In this document: positions 25,918 to 35,665 of the stretch, one piece after another | Numbering within the stretch: the first letter of the stretch is position 1 | How the letters are laid out: every line of letters starts with the position of its first letter | Assembly (NCBI RefSeq): GCF_900142925.1 | Contig: NZ_FRCN01000019.1 | Location: 56,282 to 120,281, forward strand | Reading direction: 5' to 3' | DNA: 64,000 nucleotides | DNA from: Chitinophaga sp. CF418 | GTDB lineage: Bacteria > Bacteroidota > Bacteroidia > Chitinophagales > Chitinophagaceae | Notes under the pieces: model-generated | Told to the model about the DNA's origin: nothing | What the model saw: the letters and a program-made list of their open reading frames with translations, nothing else | Database searches by the model: none | Position numbers and translations under genes: made by a program

Positions 25918-28900
25918 TTAATTCCCTCCTCTTTTCTTTAAGCTATCCTCTTTTTCACGCTGTTTTTCAATCTCTTCCTGCCGGATGGCTTCCGCCCTCC
26001 TGAGGGAGTCAATAAAACGACGCCTGTTCCGCTCATTGAACAGCTCTGAGAACTTATTATACTCACGTATATAAGAAATACCCAGACCCGCCTTGTTACG
26101 GTTCACCAGGTTATATACGTCATAGTCCGATTTACTGAAGGCATTGATACGGATACGGCCTTCCGGTGTCAGGAGGTACTCTGCCCTGAAGTCACCGGCA
26201 AAACGGTTGGCATTGGCAGAGGTGCTGGCCTTACCCCAGTCATAGTCCCCGCCCACATACAACCTGATCCTGTTATTATAGAGGTTACTGGTTACCCCGG
26301 CGCTCACCTGGTTACGGTCGAGAGACGCATTGTCCTGACTACCAATGTTATAAGCCCTGTAGTTTACATTGATACCGATACCGCTGTTCTTCAGCAGGGT
26401 GCCGGTAATATTGTTCAGAATAGCAGATGCCTGTGCACTTAATGCCTGGCCCACACTGTTCTTACCCGTTGTAGCCACGCTGGCGCCCCCGGCTGAGTTA
26501 GGATCTTCCGGCAGGAACTGGTTGAACAGCAGGAGACCGGCCATCTGTTGCAGGGCCTTGTTCTGGTCCTGGTTGATCTCCCTCAGTTTGGCCGCTACAC
26601 CACTTTCGTAGGCAACCGAACCTACTTCCGGCAGATTGATCTCATAAGTGATATCAGGCTTCATCAGCTCATTCCGGAGATTGATCAGGATGTCGACCCT
26701 TTCTGTACGGGTAGCCAGCTTATCACCGGCGGTGGATGAGTTACCCACCAGGTTATAAAGACTTACTTTAGGCAGGGTATATTTCGCATGGATATCCACC
26801 TTGGCTTCTGTGGGATCCCCATTCCAGGTGATGGAACTGCTTTTATCAATGTCAAACTTCCAGCTGGTCAGTCTTTGCAGGGTAAAATTGTAAGATCCAT
26901 TATTGATCTCATAGTTACCGAACATGGTGAAATCCCCTTCGGTATTCACGTTGATCTGCAGGTTACCAGTACCGTTTGCTGAGATCATATCACCGGAAGC
27001 AGCATCCATGATCACATCGATCTGAGCATCAGGCGTAGCAGAAATGTCCAGTTTTACGCTCAGTTTTACGTTGTCTTTCTTCTTTTTCTTTTCTTCCTTT
27101 ATCTCCGTTCCGTAAGACTTGAACGTGATGTAATCTGAACGGCCGATGTCCTTACTGTCTGAGAGGGGCAGATAGAAGTGAGTGGTCCTGCCAGGTCTTG
27201 CCTGTATACGCAGCTGCAGATCGTTCAGCGGCCCCGAGAAATAGACCTTACCGTCCGCAATTACGTTTCCGTAGAAGAGATCACTGTCTGCCGCCCCTGT
27301 ATTCAGGAATACGAAGTTGCGGGCAGTAACATCAAAGTCGAAGTTCAGGTTATTGAAATGATCATGTGAAATATAACCGCTGGCAGTGGCCTTGCTGTTA
27401 TTCTTATCTATTATGAAGAAGTTCCCGAATTCAATCAGGTTATCGTCTATGTTCACATTGAGGCGGGGGATGGTATAGTAGGTGCCCAGGTATAATACCT
27501 TCACACCCGCACTGTCCACACGCAGGTTACCATGTACTGATGGCTGCTGGGTAGTACCCGTTATGGCCAGTTTGCCGGAGGCCATCCCTTTCAGGTCTGT
27601 CACATATTCATTCACAAAGCGGTCCAGGATACTGAGGGAAGTTCCGTTCAGCTCCACATTTGCCTGTAGTCTGTTGTTGGTGGAAGATACACCTGCCAGC
27701 CCTTCTGCAAAGAAATTCTTGCCCTTATTCTCTGACCTGACGGAGAAGGTGACATCACCCGTTTCCTGTCTGTAGCCGCCTTCAAAGGCTACCAGGCCAA
27801 TAGAGTCGTTGTCAATACGGAGCTCACTGGTAGTGATCAGGGCATCGACGTCGAGGTTGCGGGTAGGATCGGAAATATTGATGGTCCCATTTGCCAAACC
27901 CTCTATACGCATGCTGGTCAGCTGGTAGGGGATTACATCCGACAGGTTCAGGTTCTTGAGGTTCACGATAAATTTGGACTCGTCCGGATTGTATTCGTTG
28001 GTTTCTACCGTGATGCTCTGTTCGTTCCTCGTTACCTGCAGGTTATGAATGGTCAGGAAATCCTTGCTCCAATATATCTCATTACCCGGGGTGACGTTCC
28101 ATTGTCGCTCGTTGACGGTAAAGGCACTGTTGAGGAAACTCACCTTCACGCCTTCCGCCACTGTAATGACCCTGGCATAGAAGCCATCCATGGAGGATGA
28201 GTCAGCCGCCTGCAGGTCCACCTTAATGTAGGAAGTATCCCTGCCGGAATTGGCCAGGATCAGCGGATGCTGCAACCATACCTTGTCGCCGGATGATACC
28301 TTCCCTATACTGGTGCTGATATCTATCTTGTCGAAGGTACCAGTGCTTTTCAGCTGGAGATTTTCAAAGTGATAGTTCCTGTAAGAAGCCAGCGGTACAT
28401 TGACATTCAGCGCCAGGTTGCCCTTAATGGTATTCAGGTTGCCTTCTATGGTGGAGTTGTCAAAGCCGGAAATATCTTTTGAAAAGCCGCGTATCAGTTT
28501 ATCTACCTGTCCCAGCTGGAAGGCGAAAGAGAAATCCTGCTGGATATTGTCTTTGGGCGCAGTAGGGAAGTAGCTGGGGTAATATTTATTCAGCAGCAGG
28601 CGGAAAGCATCCGGCAGCAGCATGAAGCTGTAATTCCCTTTTACATATCCGCCTATCTCACTACCCTGGATGGCCAGTACTTTCACATTATTTTCCAGGT
28701 GGGTGGATACATTGAGGGAGTCAAACTCCAGTCTGCGCTGATCTTTGAACAGGGATACATTGTATACCCTGGCAGAACCATTGAAGTTATCTATGTTATC
28801 ACCGGCAAAGTTGAGGGCCAGTTTAGCCTGCAGCACGATAGAATCGCCCGTCAGTTTTAAAGCTCTCAGGTTGCCATGGCGGATGTCGGAATCAAAATCG

Positions 28901-30753
28901 AATACTGGTACATTGCCGTTGAAATCAATAGTACCGGAAAAATCCATGTCCAGGTTGGGATCATTGACCGTCAGGGAGCCGTTGAAGAATTTACGGTTCA
29001 TTTCCCCCTTGGTCTTGATATTACTGTAACTGTAGCCGTTCAGTGTGATCTGCTGTACATCAGCGTCTACTGCCGCCTTCAGGGTCCTGAAGTTGAAACC
29101 TTCCCCGTTCAGCTTCGCACTAAGGGAGACGGTGCCTATTTCAGGCTCGTCTACCAGGGCGCCTACGTTGAAAGCATCTGTGGTCAGGCTTCCTGAATAT
29201 ACCGGCACATCCCTGTTCGTTTTGAAGTTAAGGTCGGAATTCAGGTTGCCGAGATTGGTCTGGAATTTACCGTATGCCACGAAGTCATTTACGAATCCTG
29301 TAAAACTACCGGCAAAACGGATATTGTTCAGCCGCTCCAGTTTCACGGGATCGATGTTCCGCAGATCAGCAGCTATGCTGGTAATGTCAGCCCCGGTGGT
29401 CAGCAGTTCTTCCGCGTTAAAGTCAATGTAGGTATTGTTGATGTCCGGAAGGCCACGCATTTCCAGTCCTCCTTTCAGGCGGGTGGTAGTGCCGGCTTCC
29501 AGCCGGATATTGGATGCTTTCAGGTTGCTGACCGGGCCACGGGCGTCTCCGCTCAGGGAGATCTCCTTTTTCCAGTCGGATAGTTCTGGCGCAAAGTAGG
29601 CGATATCGTCAGAATGCAGGGTACTGTTCACAATATGCGCACGCATGTATACCTCATCCACGTAATGGTTCATGTCACTGATATCAGCATACTGCATGGT
29701 ATAGTAATCCCGCAGGTGACTGCGGTTGGTGAACAGGTCCATGTGGGAGAACTCCATCTCTACCGGCGACATCTTGAACTTTGCCGTCAGCTTTTTTACC
29801 TCAAAACCACTCCGCTCTTTTGTGCTCATGGTCAGGTCTCCGAGTATGCTGTCTTTTACCAGGCTGGTATTGGTCAGCGACAGGTTGATTTTGTCGAAGC
29901 GGATATGATTGGGCGCAAAATAACCTGTTTTCACCGGGGTAGCATCTTCCAGGTCATCTACCCCTAAGGTACCGTCCTTGATGGAGATCTCTTTCACCAG
30001 CAGCTTCCAGTTGGCGCTGTTCCAGCGAAGTGCGGGAATAGCTGCTGTATCTGTCAGTGGTGCTGCCGGTGGCAAACGGCGTTTCTTACGGAGGGGAGAA
30101 GCCGGGTACCGGGAAATGATAAACGTAGGTTTATCCAGGGTCAGCTCCTGTATATCAATGTTATGCAGGTTAAGGTCAATATTCTTGGCATCTACGTAAA
30201 TGCGTTTAGCCGCCACACGCATGTCTTCTCCAATCCAGGCATCTATCTGGTTAATGCGGACGTTGCGCAGATCTGTCTTACGCAGGTCCAGCGAAATACC
30301 TCCGCTGCCTTTACGGGGTTTAAGGGTCGTATCCGGCGGAGCGCTGAATTCATCGATGATGAACTGGTAGTTCCACACAGAATCATTCCTCAGGCGTATC
30401 AGGTTCACATCAGCATCTTCCAGGCCGATAAACTTTATAACGGGTTTGTCCTGGAAAAAGAACCAGTCTGTAATACGCAATTGCAGTACGCGGGCATAGA
30501 GCAGGGTATCTTTATGACGGTCTTCTATCAGTGTGCCTTCCAGGCGAAAGCTATTAAACAGGCGAAGGTTGACATGCTCGATCTCTACTCTGGTCCTCAG
30601 TTGTTCTGACAGGCGTTGGGTGACTTGATGCACCAGGAAGTTCTGTACCACCGGAATGTTTACCAGTACGCCGATCAGGATGATCAGGCCCAGGATACTC
30701 AGGAAGATAACAGATAATATTTTACGTACTTTTTTCAGGCGGCGATATTTAAT
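25918..30753 (-). CDS. tamB: TamB-like translocation/assembly module protein (DUF490)
   Basis: This very large AsmA/TamB-family protein spans the periplasm and is thought to help lipid transport or outer-membrane protein assembly. Repeated beta-rich segments fill the protein, and the C-terminal DUF490 region includes YNFTLQRLTSWKFDIDKSS and VSAGVTSNLYNNRIRLYVGG. The tail is Arg/Glu/Lys-rich. The first ATG/GTG/TTG in frame is a GTG at 30651 (1577 residues), but that start omits the membrane anchor. Reading upstream gives KKVRKILSVIFL followed by GLIILIGVLVNIP, a perfect signal anchor, back to an in-frame stop. The most plausible initiator is ATT at 30751-30753, giving an N-terminus read as MKYRRLKKVRK and 1611 residues. 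A -7 box lies just upstream. Confidence 0.88.
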   Translation of the reverse strand: MKYRRLKKVRKILSVIFLSILGLIILIGVLVNIPVVQNFLVHQVTQRLSEQLRTRVEIEHVNLRLFNSFRLEGTLIEDRHKDTLLYARVLQLRITDWFFFQDKPVIKFIGLEDADVNLIRLRNDSVWNYQFIIDEFSAPPDTTLKPRKGSGGISLDLRKTDLRNVRINQIDAWIGEDMRVAAKRIYVDAKNIDLNLHNIDIQELTLDKPTFIISRYPASPLRKKRRLPPAAPLTDTAAIPALRWNSANWKLLVKEISIKDGTLGVDDLEDATPVKTGYFAPNHIRFDKINLSLTNTSLVKDSILGDLTMSTKERSGFEVKKLTAKFKMSPVEMEFSHMDLFTNRSHLRDYYTMQYADISDMNHYVDEVYMRAHIVNSTLHSDDIAYFAPELSDWKKEISLSGDARGPVSNLKASNIRLEAGTTTRLKGGLEMRGLPDINNTYIDFNAEELLTTGADITSIAADLRNIDPVKLERLNNIRFAGSFTGFVNDFVAYGKFQTNLGNLNSDLNFKTNRDVPVYSGSLTTDAFNVGALVDEPEIGTVSLSAKLNGEGFNFRTLKAAVDADVQQITLNGYSYSNIKTKGEMNRKFFNGSLTVNDPNLDMDFSGTIDFNGNVPVFDFDSDIRHGNLRALKLTGDSIVLQAKLALNFAGDNIDNFNGSARVYNVSLFKDQRRLEFDSLNVSTHLENNVKVLAIQGSEIGGYVKGNYSFMLLPDAFRLLLNKYYPSYFPTAPKDNIQQDFSFAFQLGQVDKLIRGFSKDISGFDNSTIEGNLNTIKGNLALNVNVPLASYRNYHFENLQLKSTGTFDKIDISTSIGKVSSGDKVWLQHPLILANSGRDTSYIKVDLQAADSSSMDGFYARVITVAEGVKVSFLNSAFTVNERQWNVTPGNEIYWSKDFLTIHNLQVTRNEQSITVETNEYNPDESKFIVNLKNLNLSDVIPYQLTSMRIEGLANGTINISDPTRNLDVDALITTSELRIDNDSIGLVAFEGGYRQETGDVTFSVRSENKGKNFFAEGLAGVSSTNNRLQANVELNGTSLSILDRFVNEYVTDLKGMASGKLAITGTTQQPSVHGNLRVDSAGVKVLYLGTYYTIPRLNVNIDDNLIEFGNFFIIDKNNSKATASGYISHDHFNNLNFDFDVTARNFVFLNTGAADSDLFYGNVIADGKVYFSGPLNDLQLRIQARPGRTTHFYLPLSDSKDIGRSDYITFKSYGTEIKEEKKKKKDNVKLSVKLDISATPDAQIDVIMDAASGDMISANGTGNLQINVNTEGDFTMFGNYEINNGSYNFTLQRLTSWKFDIDKSSSITWNGDPTEAKVDIHAKYTLPKVSLYNLVGNSSTAGDKLATRTERVDILINLRNELMKPDITYEINLPEVGSVAYESGVAAKLREINQDQNKALQQMAGLLLFNQFLPEDPNSAGGASVATTGKNSVGQALSAQASAILNNITGTLLKNSGIGINVNYRAYNIGSQDNASLDRNQVSAGVTSNLYNNRIRLYVGGDYDWGKASTSANANRFAGDFRAEYLLTPEGRIRINAFSKSDYDVYNLVNRNKAGLGISYIREYNKFSELFNERNRRRFIDSLRRAEAIRQEEIEKQREKEDSLKKRGGN

Positions 30754-30757
30754 CCGG

Positions 30758-30765
30758 CAAAAATA
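30758..30765 (-). promoter_or_regulatory. Candidate -7 box of tamB
   Basis: TATTTTTG (minus strand) matches TAnnTTTG and ends only 4 bp before the proposed ATT start. If used, the mRNA would be leaderless or nearly so. No clear -33 TTG is visible. Confidence 0.4.
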
Positions 30766-30842
30766 GTTGAATTACTTGATAGAACTATAAGAGAACGCAG
30801 AAGTGCCGGCTATCGTCTGTGAGTATTGTATGAGTATTGTAG

Positions 30843-31721
30843 TTATAACACTGGTTTAACAGTATATCCTTCTTTCCGCAACAGTTCAATCACCCCCATG
30901 TTACCACCCAGGTGACCAGCACCTACGGCAAAGAAGGTGGAGGCCTTCCCTGCTTCACTGCTGATGGTACCTATCCAGTTACGGTTACGCCTGTCCAGCA
31001 GCAGGTCCTTATACCTGAGCATATCTTCTGTTTCGATGATCTGGTTGTACAATGACTGTATATCACCTTTCTTGTATGCCGTCATCATATGGTGGTATAC
31101 TTCTCTGGATTTCGCCGTATCGGTAATGGTTTTGAGCATCATTGCGGCTTCTTCCGTATCGGGAATGCTATCAAAAATGGCCAGCTGGTCCATTATTGTT
31201 TCCAGTCCTTTGACAGGCAGCTGCTGTGCTTTGGCCAGTTTGATAAACTCCGCCTCTGTAGATGCCGGTTCGGCGCAGGTAGTGGTAAAGAACTTCTGAA
31301 TCATGAGGGAATATATGACCAATGGCTTCAGCTTATCCAGCTGTGACAGTTCGATGTTCAGGGTATCATGGAACCATGTAGACAATTTTACATAATCATC
31401 CGCTGCCAACAGGGCCTTGAAGGAATAGGGCGCCGGCATCAGCACGGCCGTTCGTAAACGGCTTGTTTCCTGTATATCGTCGATGTTCACTTCCAGGTAC
31501 AGCGATTTGGATTGCTTCAGGGCGTTGAGTGTAGCGGGAGAGAAACGATGGTCCTCAGGACAGATAGCGTGAATGGTGCCATATAACCAGGAAGGGCTCT
31601 GCAGGCCTTTACCGGATATTTCCCAGAGTAGCGAAGACTTTTCCAGGGATGGCCGCTGGCCTTTGGCGGTTAACAACAACAAGCTGCAGGAAAGCAGCAA
31701 GGAGAGCTTTTTGAATAGCAT
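30843..31721 (-). CDS. TraB/GumN family protein
   Basis: This is a 292-residue protein with a signal peptide (LSLLLSCSLLLLTAKGQ). The two hallmark GxxH motifs of the TraB/GumN fold are present: YGTIH near the N-terminus (SWLYGTIHAICPEDH) and GAGH near the C-terminus (FFAVGAGHLGGNMGVIELL). The family shares the Tiki/EreA-like hydrolase fold and may be a metalloprotease, but its bacterial role is unsettled. It begins 2 bp after the stop of the BioF-like gene, so translation is probably coupled. A gap of about 90 bp separates it from the proposed tamB start. Confidence 0.9.
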   Translation of the reverse strand: MLFKKLSLLLSCSLLLLTAKGQRPSLEKSSLLWEISGKGLQSPSWLYGTIHAICPEDHRFSPATLNALKQSKSLYLEVNIDDIQETSRLRTAVLMPAPYSFKALLAADDYVKLSTWFHDTLNIELSQLDKLKPLVIYSLMIQKFFTTTCAEPASTEAEFIKLAKAQQLPVKGLETIMDQLAIFDSIPDTEEAAMMLKTITDTAKSREVYHHMMTAYKKGDIQSLYNQIIETEDMLRYKDLLLDRRNRNWIGTISSEAGKASTFFAVGAGHLGGNMGVIELLRKEGYTVKPVL

Positions 31722-31723
31722 GT

Positions 31724-32770
31724 CTATCTGTTTATGAGTAATTTATGGAGTATATACAGATCCTCCTCCGAATGCTGGGCAGAAACAATGATCCTGTTTA
31801 CAGGCGGGCTATCCGGATTAGGATAACCAAATGAGGATATCATGATATCATGCTCCAGCAGGTATTTTTCGATACCGGCATTATCCTTCAGCAGGAATAC
31901 CGGCAGGTGGAAGGGGTTATGCAAATATCTGATATTTCCCGTCAGGGATTCAAAATAACCAATCCGCTGCCGTAACAGCGTTCTTTGTTCGCTATGCAGT
32001 GAAAAGCTTTGCAGGAAAGCCCAGGCATTGGCAGGCATCATGGGCGTGGCGCCGGTGAACAGCGGTAGCTTTTTAATGGCGGCAATATCTGCTGCATGCC
32101 CAGATACCACTCCTCCCTGGGCGCTGTAAGCTTTGGCGAGGGAAGCTGCCAGCAGGTAACGTACAGGAGGATGCTGTGGCAGGGTATCTATGATGCCATT
32201 ACCATCTGCACCGATCACTCCAATGCCATGCGCATCATCGATGAGTACCAGCACCTGCCGCCGCAGTTGTTGCAACCAGGAAAAATCATTGATGGTACTG
32301 GTGAGTGGATTCACACTATCTGCCACAATCACGAAGTAGTCATCCGGATGCGCATTGACCTTATCTACCGTTGCTGCTGCCCAGGCAGACCAGTCCTGTA
32401 AAGGAATAAGCGGCTGTCCTTTCCATAAAGCCGGATGGGCCGATGGCGCATACAATAACTCTCCCTTTGTAGCGGCATATTGTACTGCCGCCTGGGATGC
32501 CAGGTAACCCGAAGAAAAAGCAGCAGCTGCCTGTTGTTGCTGCAACACGGCCAGGGCATGCTCCAGCTCATCATACAGGTGCAGTCTCGTATTGGCGATA
32601 CGGGAGGAAATAAAAGTGGTCCCATATTCATCGATACCCTGTTTCAGCAGCTCCTTAAAAGCAGGAAGCGCATGTAAGCCCAGATAAGAAAATCCGGAAA
32701 AGAAGAGATATTCTTTTCCGGAAATGCTTGTTTTGCTCGTAGGCGTTGTATGTGTGAATTGTGCCTGCAT
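31724..32770 (-). CDS. PLP-dependent alpha-oxoamine synthase-like enzyme (BioF/Kbl type)
   Basis: This is a fold-type I PLP enzyme of 348 residues, shorter than BioF or Kbl (about 385-400). The Schiff-base lysine is Lys213 in AASLAKAYSAQGG, and the cofactor-binding DDAHGIGVIG lies at 178-187. The start FFSGFSYLGLHALP and the ISSRIANTRLHLYDELE stretch match 8-amino-7-oxononanoate synthase-like proteins. Such enzymes condense an amino acid with an acyl thioester. No other biotin genes are nearby, so a biotin role is not supported here. It lies in a minus-strand run with a lipoprotein gene upstream and TraB downstream. Confidence 0.85.
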   Translation of the reverse strand: MQAQFTHTTPTSKTSISGKEYLFFSGFSYLGLHALPAFKELLKQGIDEYGTTFISSRIANTRLHLYDELEHALAVLQQQQAAAAFSSGYLASQAAVQYAATKGELLYAPSAHPALWKGQPLIPLQDWSAWAAATVDKVNAHPDDYFVIVADSVNPLTSTINDFSWLQQLRRQVLVLIDDAHGIGVIGADGNGIIDTLPQHPPVRYLLAASLAKAYSAQGGVVSGHAADIAAIKKLPLFTGATPMMPANAWAFLQSFSLHSEQRTLLRQRIGYFESLTGNIRYLHNPFHLPVFLLKDNAGIEKYLLEHDIMISSFGYPNPDSPPVNRIIVSAQHSEEDLYILHKLLINR

Positions 32771-32815
32771 GTCGTGTGTCTTTTAATTCGCTGCCTGCCA
32801 CATGGCAACAGCCCA

Positions 32816-33244
32816 CTATTCGGCTTTCGTTTTCAATATGAAATAGTAATCCCCCGATTTCACCTTCATATCAAAATGCGTCTCATCAAGGGTTACAACG
32901 GTCACGAGGTTCTCTGCTGACCGCAGGCCATTGGACGCCGTTACAGAAATAACCTTACCGTCGCTCAGCAGTTTATATTTGCCGGAATCAGGTTTATTAT
33001 CGATGGTGGCGATGAACAGGTTATCGTCAAGGAACTGGTAGAACACGTTCGTGTAATATCCTCTCTTCAGTTCAGTGGCCTGGTTGATCTGTGTAATATC
33101 GTAGGCCGATCCCGGTGGAATGACCACATCATACACCCGCCATTTCTTGTGCAACAGCAGTGTGTTCGTACGGCCGCTGTTACACGCACTGAATACAAGG
33201 GCAAGTATCACTGCGGACAGGATGGCCTGTAATCTGATCTTCAT
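32816..33244 (-). CDS. Lipocalin-like lipoprotein of unknown function
   Basis: The 142-residue protein has a lipoprotein signal peptide ending in LVFSAC (Cys21). The mature part begins NTLLLHKKWRVYDV and alternates short beta-strand-like stretches (NLFIATIDNKPDSGKYKL, THFDMKVKSGDYYFILK), as in the small lipocalin-like domains of Bacteroidota. No catalytic motif is seen. It is flanked at short spacing by the DinB-like gene upstream (9 bp) and the BioF-like gene downstream (45 bp). Confidence 0.75.
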   Translation of the reverse strand: MKIRLQAILSAVILALVFSACNSGRTNTLLLHKKWRVYDVVIPPGSAYDITQINQATELKRGYYTNVFYQFLDDNLFIATIDNKPDSGKYKLLSDGKVISVTASNGLRSAENLVTVVTLDETHFDMKVKSGDYYFILKTKAE

Positions 33245-33253
33245 GGTATACTA

Positions 33254-33784
33254 TTATTGTTTTTTTCCGAACATGTCCTGGTTAAATGTCTGCGATTGCC
33301 CTTTAGGAATAGACAGGCTTTTCCAGTCAGACTTTTTGATCATTTTACCAATGTACACAATTTGCCCTACATGGTAGGGGATATGGCTTAGCTGCCTGTT
33401 GATGGCATCCAGCACAATATGTGGCTCACTGCGAATGTAGACGGTCTTTTCCAGGTCTTCCGGCTGTAAGGCACCGATAGCATCCAGCATACATTTCCAG
33501 CCGGCTTCCCATAGTTTAATGATGTCTTCTGCGGATGCATTGTCATCTTCAAATTCCACGTCCCTGTTGCGCCAGGGTTTTTCGCCATCGGAGTGCAGGA
33601 AATCCGTCCAGCGGGAATGCATATTACCGCTTACATGTTTTATGATCAGGTAGATGCTGTTAGGTTCCCCTTCCGGCTGCCAGTGCAGCTGTTCGCCGGT
33701 AAGTGCGGCGAGTGTCTGGTCCCCGAGGGATTTATAGTATGCGAATCTTTTCAGCACACTATCCAGGAAGATTTGTCCTATCAT
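33254..33784 (-). CDS. DinB-like protein (DUF1572 type)
   Basis: This is a 176-residue four-helix-bundle protein of the DinB/YfiT superfamily. Metal-binding-type histidines occur in IIKHVSGNMHSRW and QLSHIPYHVGQIVYI, where DinB proteins carry the His triad. Such proteins are metal-dependent thiol transferases in some organisms (bacillithiol or mycothiol S-transferases), but the substrate here is unknown. The open frame extends eight codons to a TTG overlapping the ggt stop. The ATG at 33784 starts at the usual MIGQIFLDS and is preferred. Confidence 0.85.
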   Translation of the reverse strand: MIGQIFLDSVLKRFAYYKSLGDQTLAALTGEQLHWQPEGEPNSIYLIIKHVSGNMHSRWTDFLHSDGEKPWRNRDVEFEDDNASAEDIIKLWEAGWKCMLDAIGALQPEDLEKTVYIRSEPHIVLDAINRQLSHIPYHVGQIVYIGKMIKKSDWKSLSIPKGQSQTFNQDMFGKKQ

Positions 33785-33804
33785 AAAAAGTAGTTTAGAT
33801 GTGA

Positions 33805-35505
33805 TCAATAACCGGCCACGCTGTCATCACCTCTTTTATCGCCGGCTGCTTCCAGCTGTCCTTTGCCATTCACTTTAATGACCTCTGTACGGCCAATAGG
33901 GCCACGGGATATTACCTTATATCCCATCTCCTTTAAGTACTGTAAAGGTGTCTCATCAAAGTCTTCCTCTACATCCACCTGGTCGGGCAGCCACTGGTGA
34001 TGGAATTTGGGCGCATCTACTGCCTGTTGGGTAGGCAGGTTGAATTCAATGATATTGAGCAGGGTCTGAAACACAGAAGTGATGATGGTAGAACCTCCGG
34101 GCGTACCCGCTACAATATAAGGTTTATCTTTCTTCAGCACGATGGTAGGCGTCATGGAGCTTAACATACGTTTGCCGGGAGCTACCGCATTTGCCTCTGT
34201 TCCCACCAGGCCATACATGTTAGGCGTACCGGGTTTTACACTGAAATCGTCCATTTCGTTGTTCAGGAAAAAGCCTGCGCCGCCTACTACCACTTTGGAA
34301 CCATAGCCGCCATTCAGGGTGGTGGTCACTGATACGGCATTGCCCTCGCTGTCCATTACAGAAAGGTGCGTGGTCTCATCGCTTTCATAATAAACAGTTC
34401 CCGCGTGGGTCTGTTTACTGGAGCCGGCATGGTGTGGATCAAAATCTTCCATACGGGTGTGCAGGTATTCGGGAGAAGTGAGTTGTTTTACCGGTACTTT
34501 CACAAAATCAGGGTCTCCCAGGTATTGCGCACGGTCTGCATAGGCGCGGCGTTCCGCTTCTATCATGAGGTGCATGGCGTTGACAGAATGAAAGCCCCAG
34601 GCCGCCAGCGGATATTTTTCCACCATGCCCATCATCTGCTGGAGTGCAACGCCGCCGCTGGAAGGTAATGGCATGGTGACAATACGGTAATTTTTATAGT
34701 AGAAGGAAACAGCTGTCCGTTCTTTGGCCTCATAAGCTTTCAGGTCTGCTGCCGTGATCAAGCCCTTACCACGTTTCATTTCAGCAATGATGAGTGCAGC
34801 GGTCTCCCCTTCATAGAAGCCTGCCCGGCCATTGACACTGATCCTTTTCAATGTGGCGGCAAGATCTTTCTGCAAGAGGGTATCTCCCGCTTTCCAGGTC
34901 TTTTTTCTCACAAAAGCGTTGGGCTGTGTATTGAGCTTACTGAACAGTTCCTGCTGACTATTCAGGCTGTTGGCTTCCCTCCCGGTAATAGCGAAGCCTT
35001 TTTCAGCCAGCGTAATGGCAGGAGCGATGAGCTGCTGAATGGTCAGCTTTGCATAGGGCAGGGATGCAAAGATACCGGCTATGGTACCCGGTACTCCCGA
35101 TGCCAGGTGTCCTTCCTGGCTGAGGCCTGTGTTGGCATTGCCGGAAGCGTCGATGTACATATCGCGGGAGGCGCCGGCTGGCGCTTTTTCCCTGTAGTCG
35201 ATGGCCAGGTCTTTTCCGTTTTTCAGGTGTGCAACCAGGAAACCTCCGCCTCCCAGGTTACCTGCAGCGGGATATACCACAGCCAGCGCCAGTTGGGTGG
35301 CAATGGCTGCATCTACCGCATTACCACCCTGTTGTAACATCAGCAGGCCTGCCTGACTGGCCAGCGGATGTGCTGAAACAACAGCGCCATGACTGGCGGT
35401 GACACTTTTTTTAACTAGATAATGATAGGCATTAATCTGAGCTGGTTGCTGTGCATAAGCTGTGCTGGCAAGGATTATAGCCAGTAAAACCGAAATCGTG
35501 CGCAT
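33805..35505 (-). CDS. ggt: Gamma-glutamyltransferase
   Basis: This 566-residue periplasmic proenzyme transfers or hydrolyses the gamma-glutamyl group of glutathione and related compounds. It has a signal peptide (1-19, ending AYAQ). The autoprocessing nucleophile is Thr378 in DETTHLSVMD, splitting it into large and small subunits. PLPSSGGVALQQMMG, GAGFFLNNEMDDFS and MLSSMTPTIV are further family signatures. Length is standard. It heads the minus-strand run through the DinB-like, lipoprotein and BioF-like genes. A gamma-glutamyl-hydrolysing enzyme in the same window as a GCS2 ligase is notable but may be coincidence. Confidence 0.95.
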   Translation of the reverse strand: MRTISVLLAIILASTAYAQQPAQINAYHYLVKKSVTASHGAVVSAHPLASQAGLLMLQQGGNAVDAAIATQLALAVVYPAAGNLGGGGFLVAHLKNGKDLAIDYREKAPAGASRDMYIDASGNANTGLSQEGHLASGVPGTIAGIFASLPYAKLTIQQLIAPAITLAEKGFAITGREANSLNSQQELFSKLNTQPNAFVRKKTWKAGDTLLQKDLAATLKRISVNGRAGFYEGETAALIIAEMKRGKGLITAADLKAYEAKERTAVSFYYKNYRIVTMPLPSSGGVALQQMMGMVEKYPLAAWGFHSVNAMHLMIEAERRAYADRAQYLGDPDFVKVPVKQLTSPEYLHTRMEDFDPHHAGSSKQTHAGTVYYESDETTHLSVMDSEGNAVSVTTTLNGGYGSKVVVGGAGFFLNNEMDDFSVKPGTPNMYGLVGTEANAVAPGKRMLSSMTPTIVLKKDKPYIVAGTPGGSTIITSVFQTLLNIIEFNLPTQQAVDAPKFHHQWLPDQVDVEEDFDETPLQYLKEMGYKVISRGPIGRTEVIKVNGKGQLEAAGDKRGDDSVAGY

Positions 35506-35665
35506 GCGTTTATGAGTTTAATCCTGGATTGAATATTTACAAGTTGTTCTAAATGCGCTGTCAAATTAGTATTTTAGATAATAGACAGATCAATTCGTTC
35601 TTGTAGCAATAACATAACCAAAAGAACAACTCAAAATCTAAAAACCCAAATCTAAATCGAATCTT

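Noticed and set aside
31724-32770. Biotin synthesis gene bioF
   Set aside because: The fold and lysine motif fit, but the protein is short and no other biotin gene is near, so only the general family is called.
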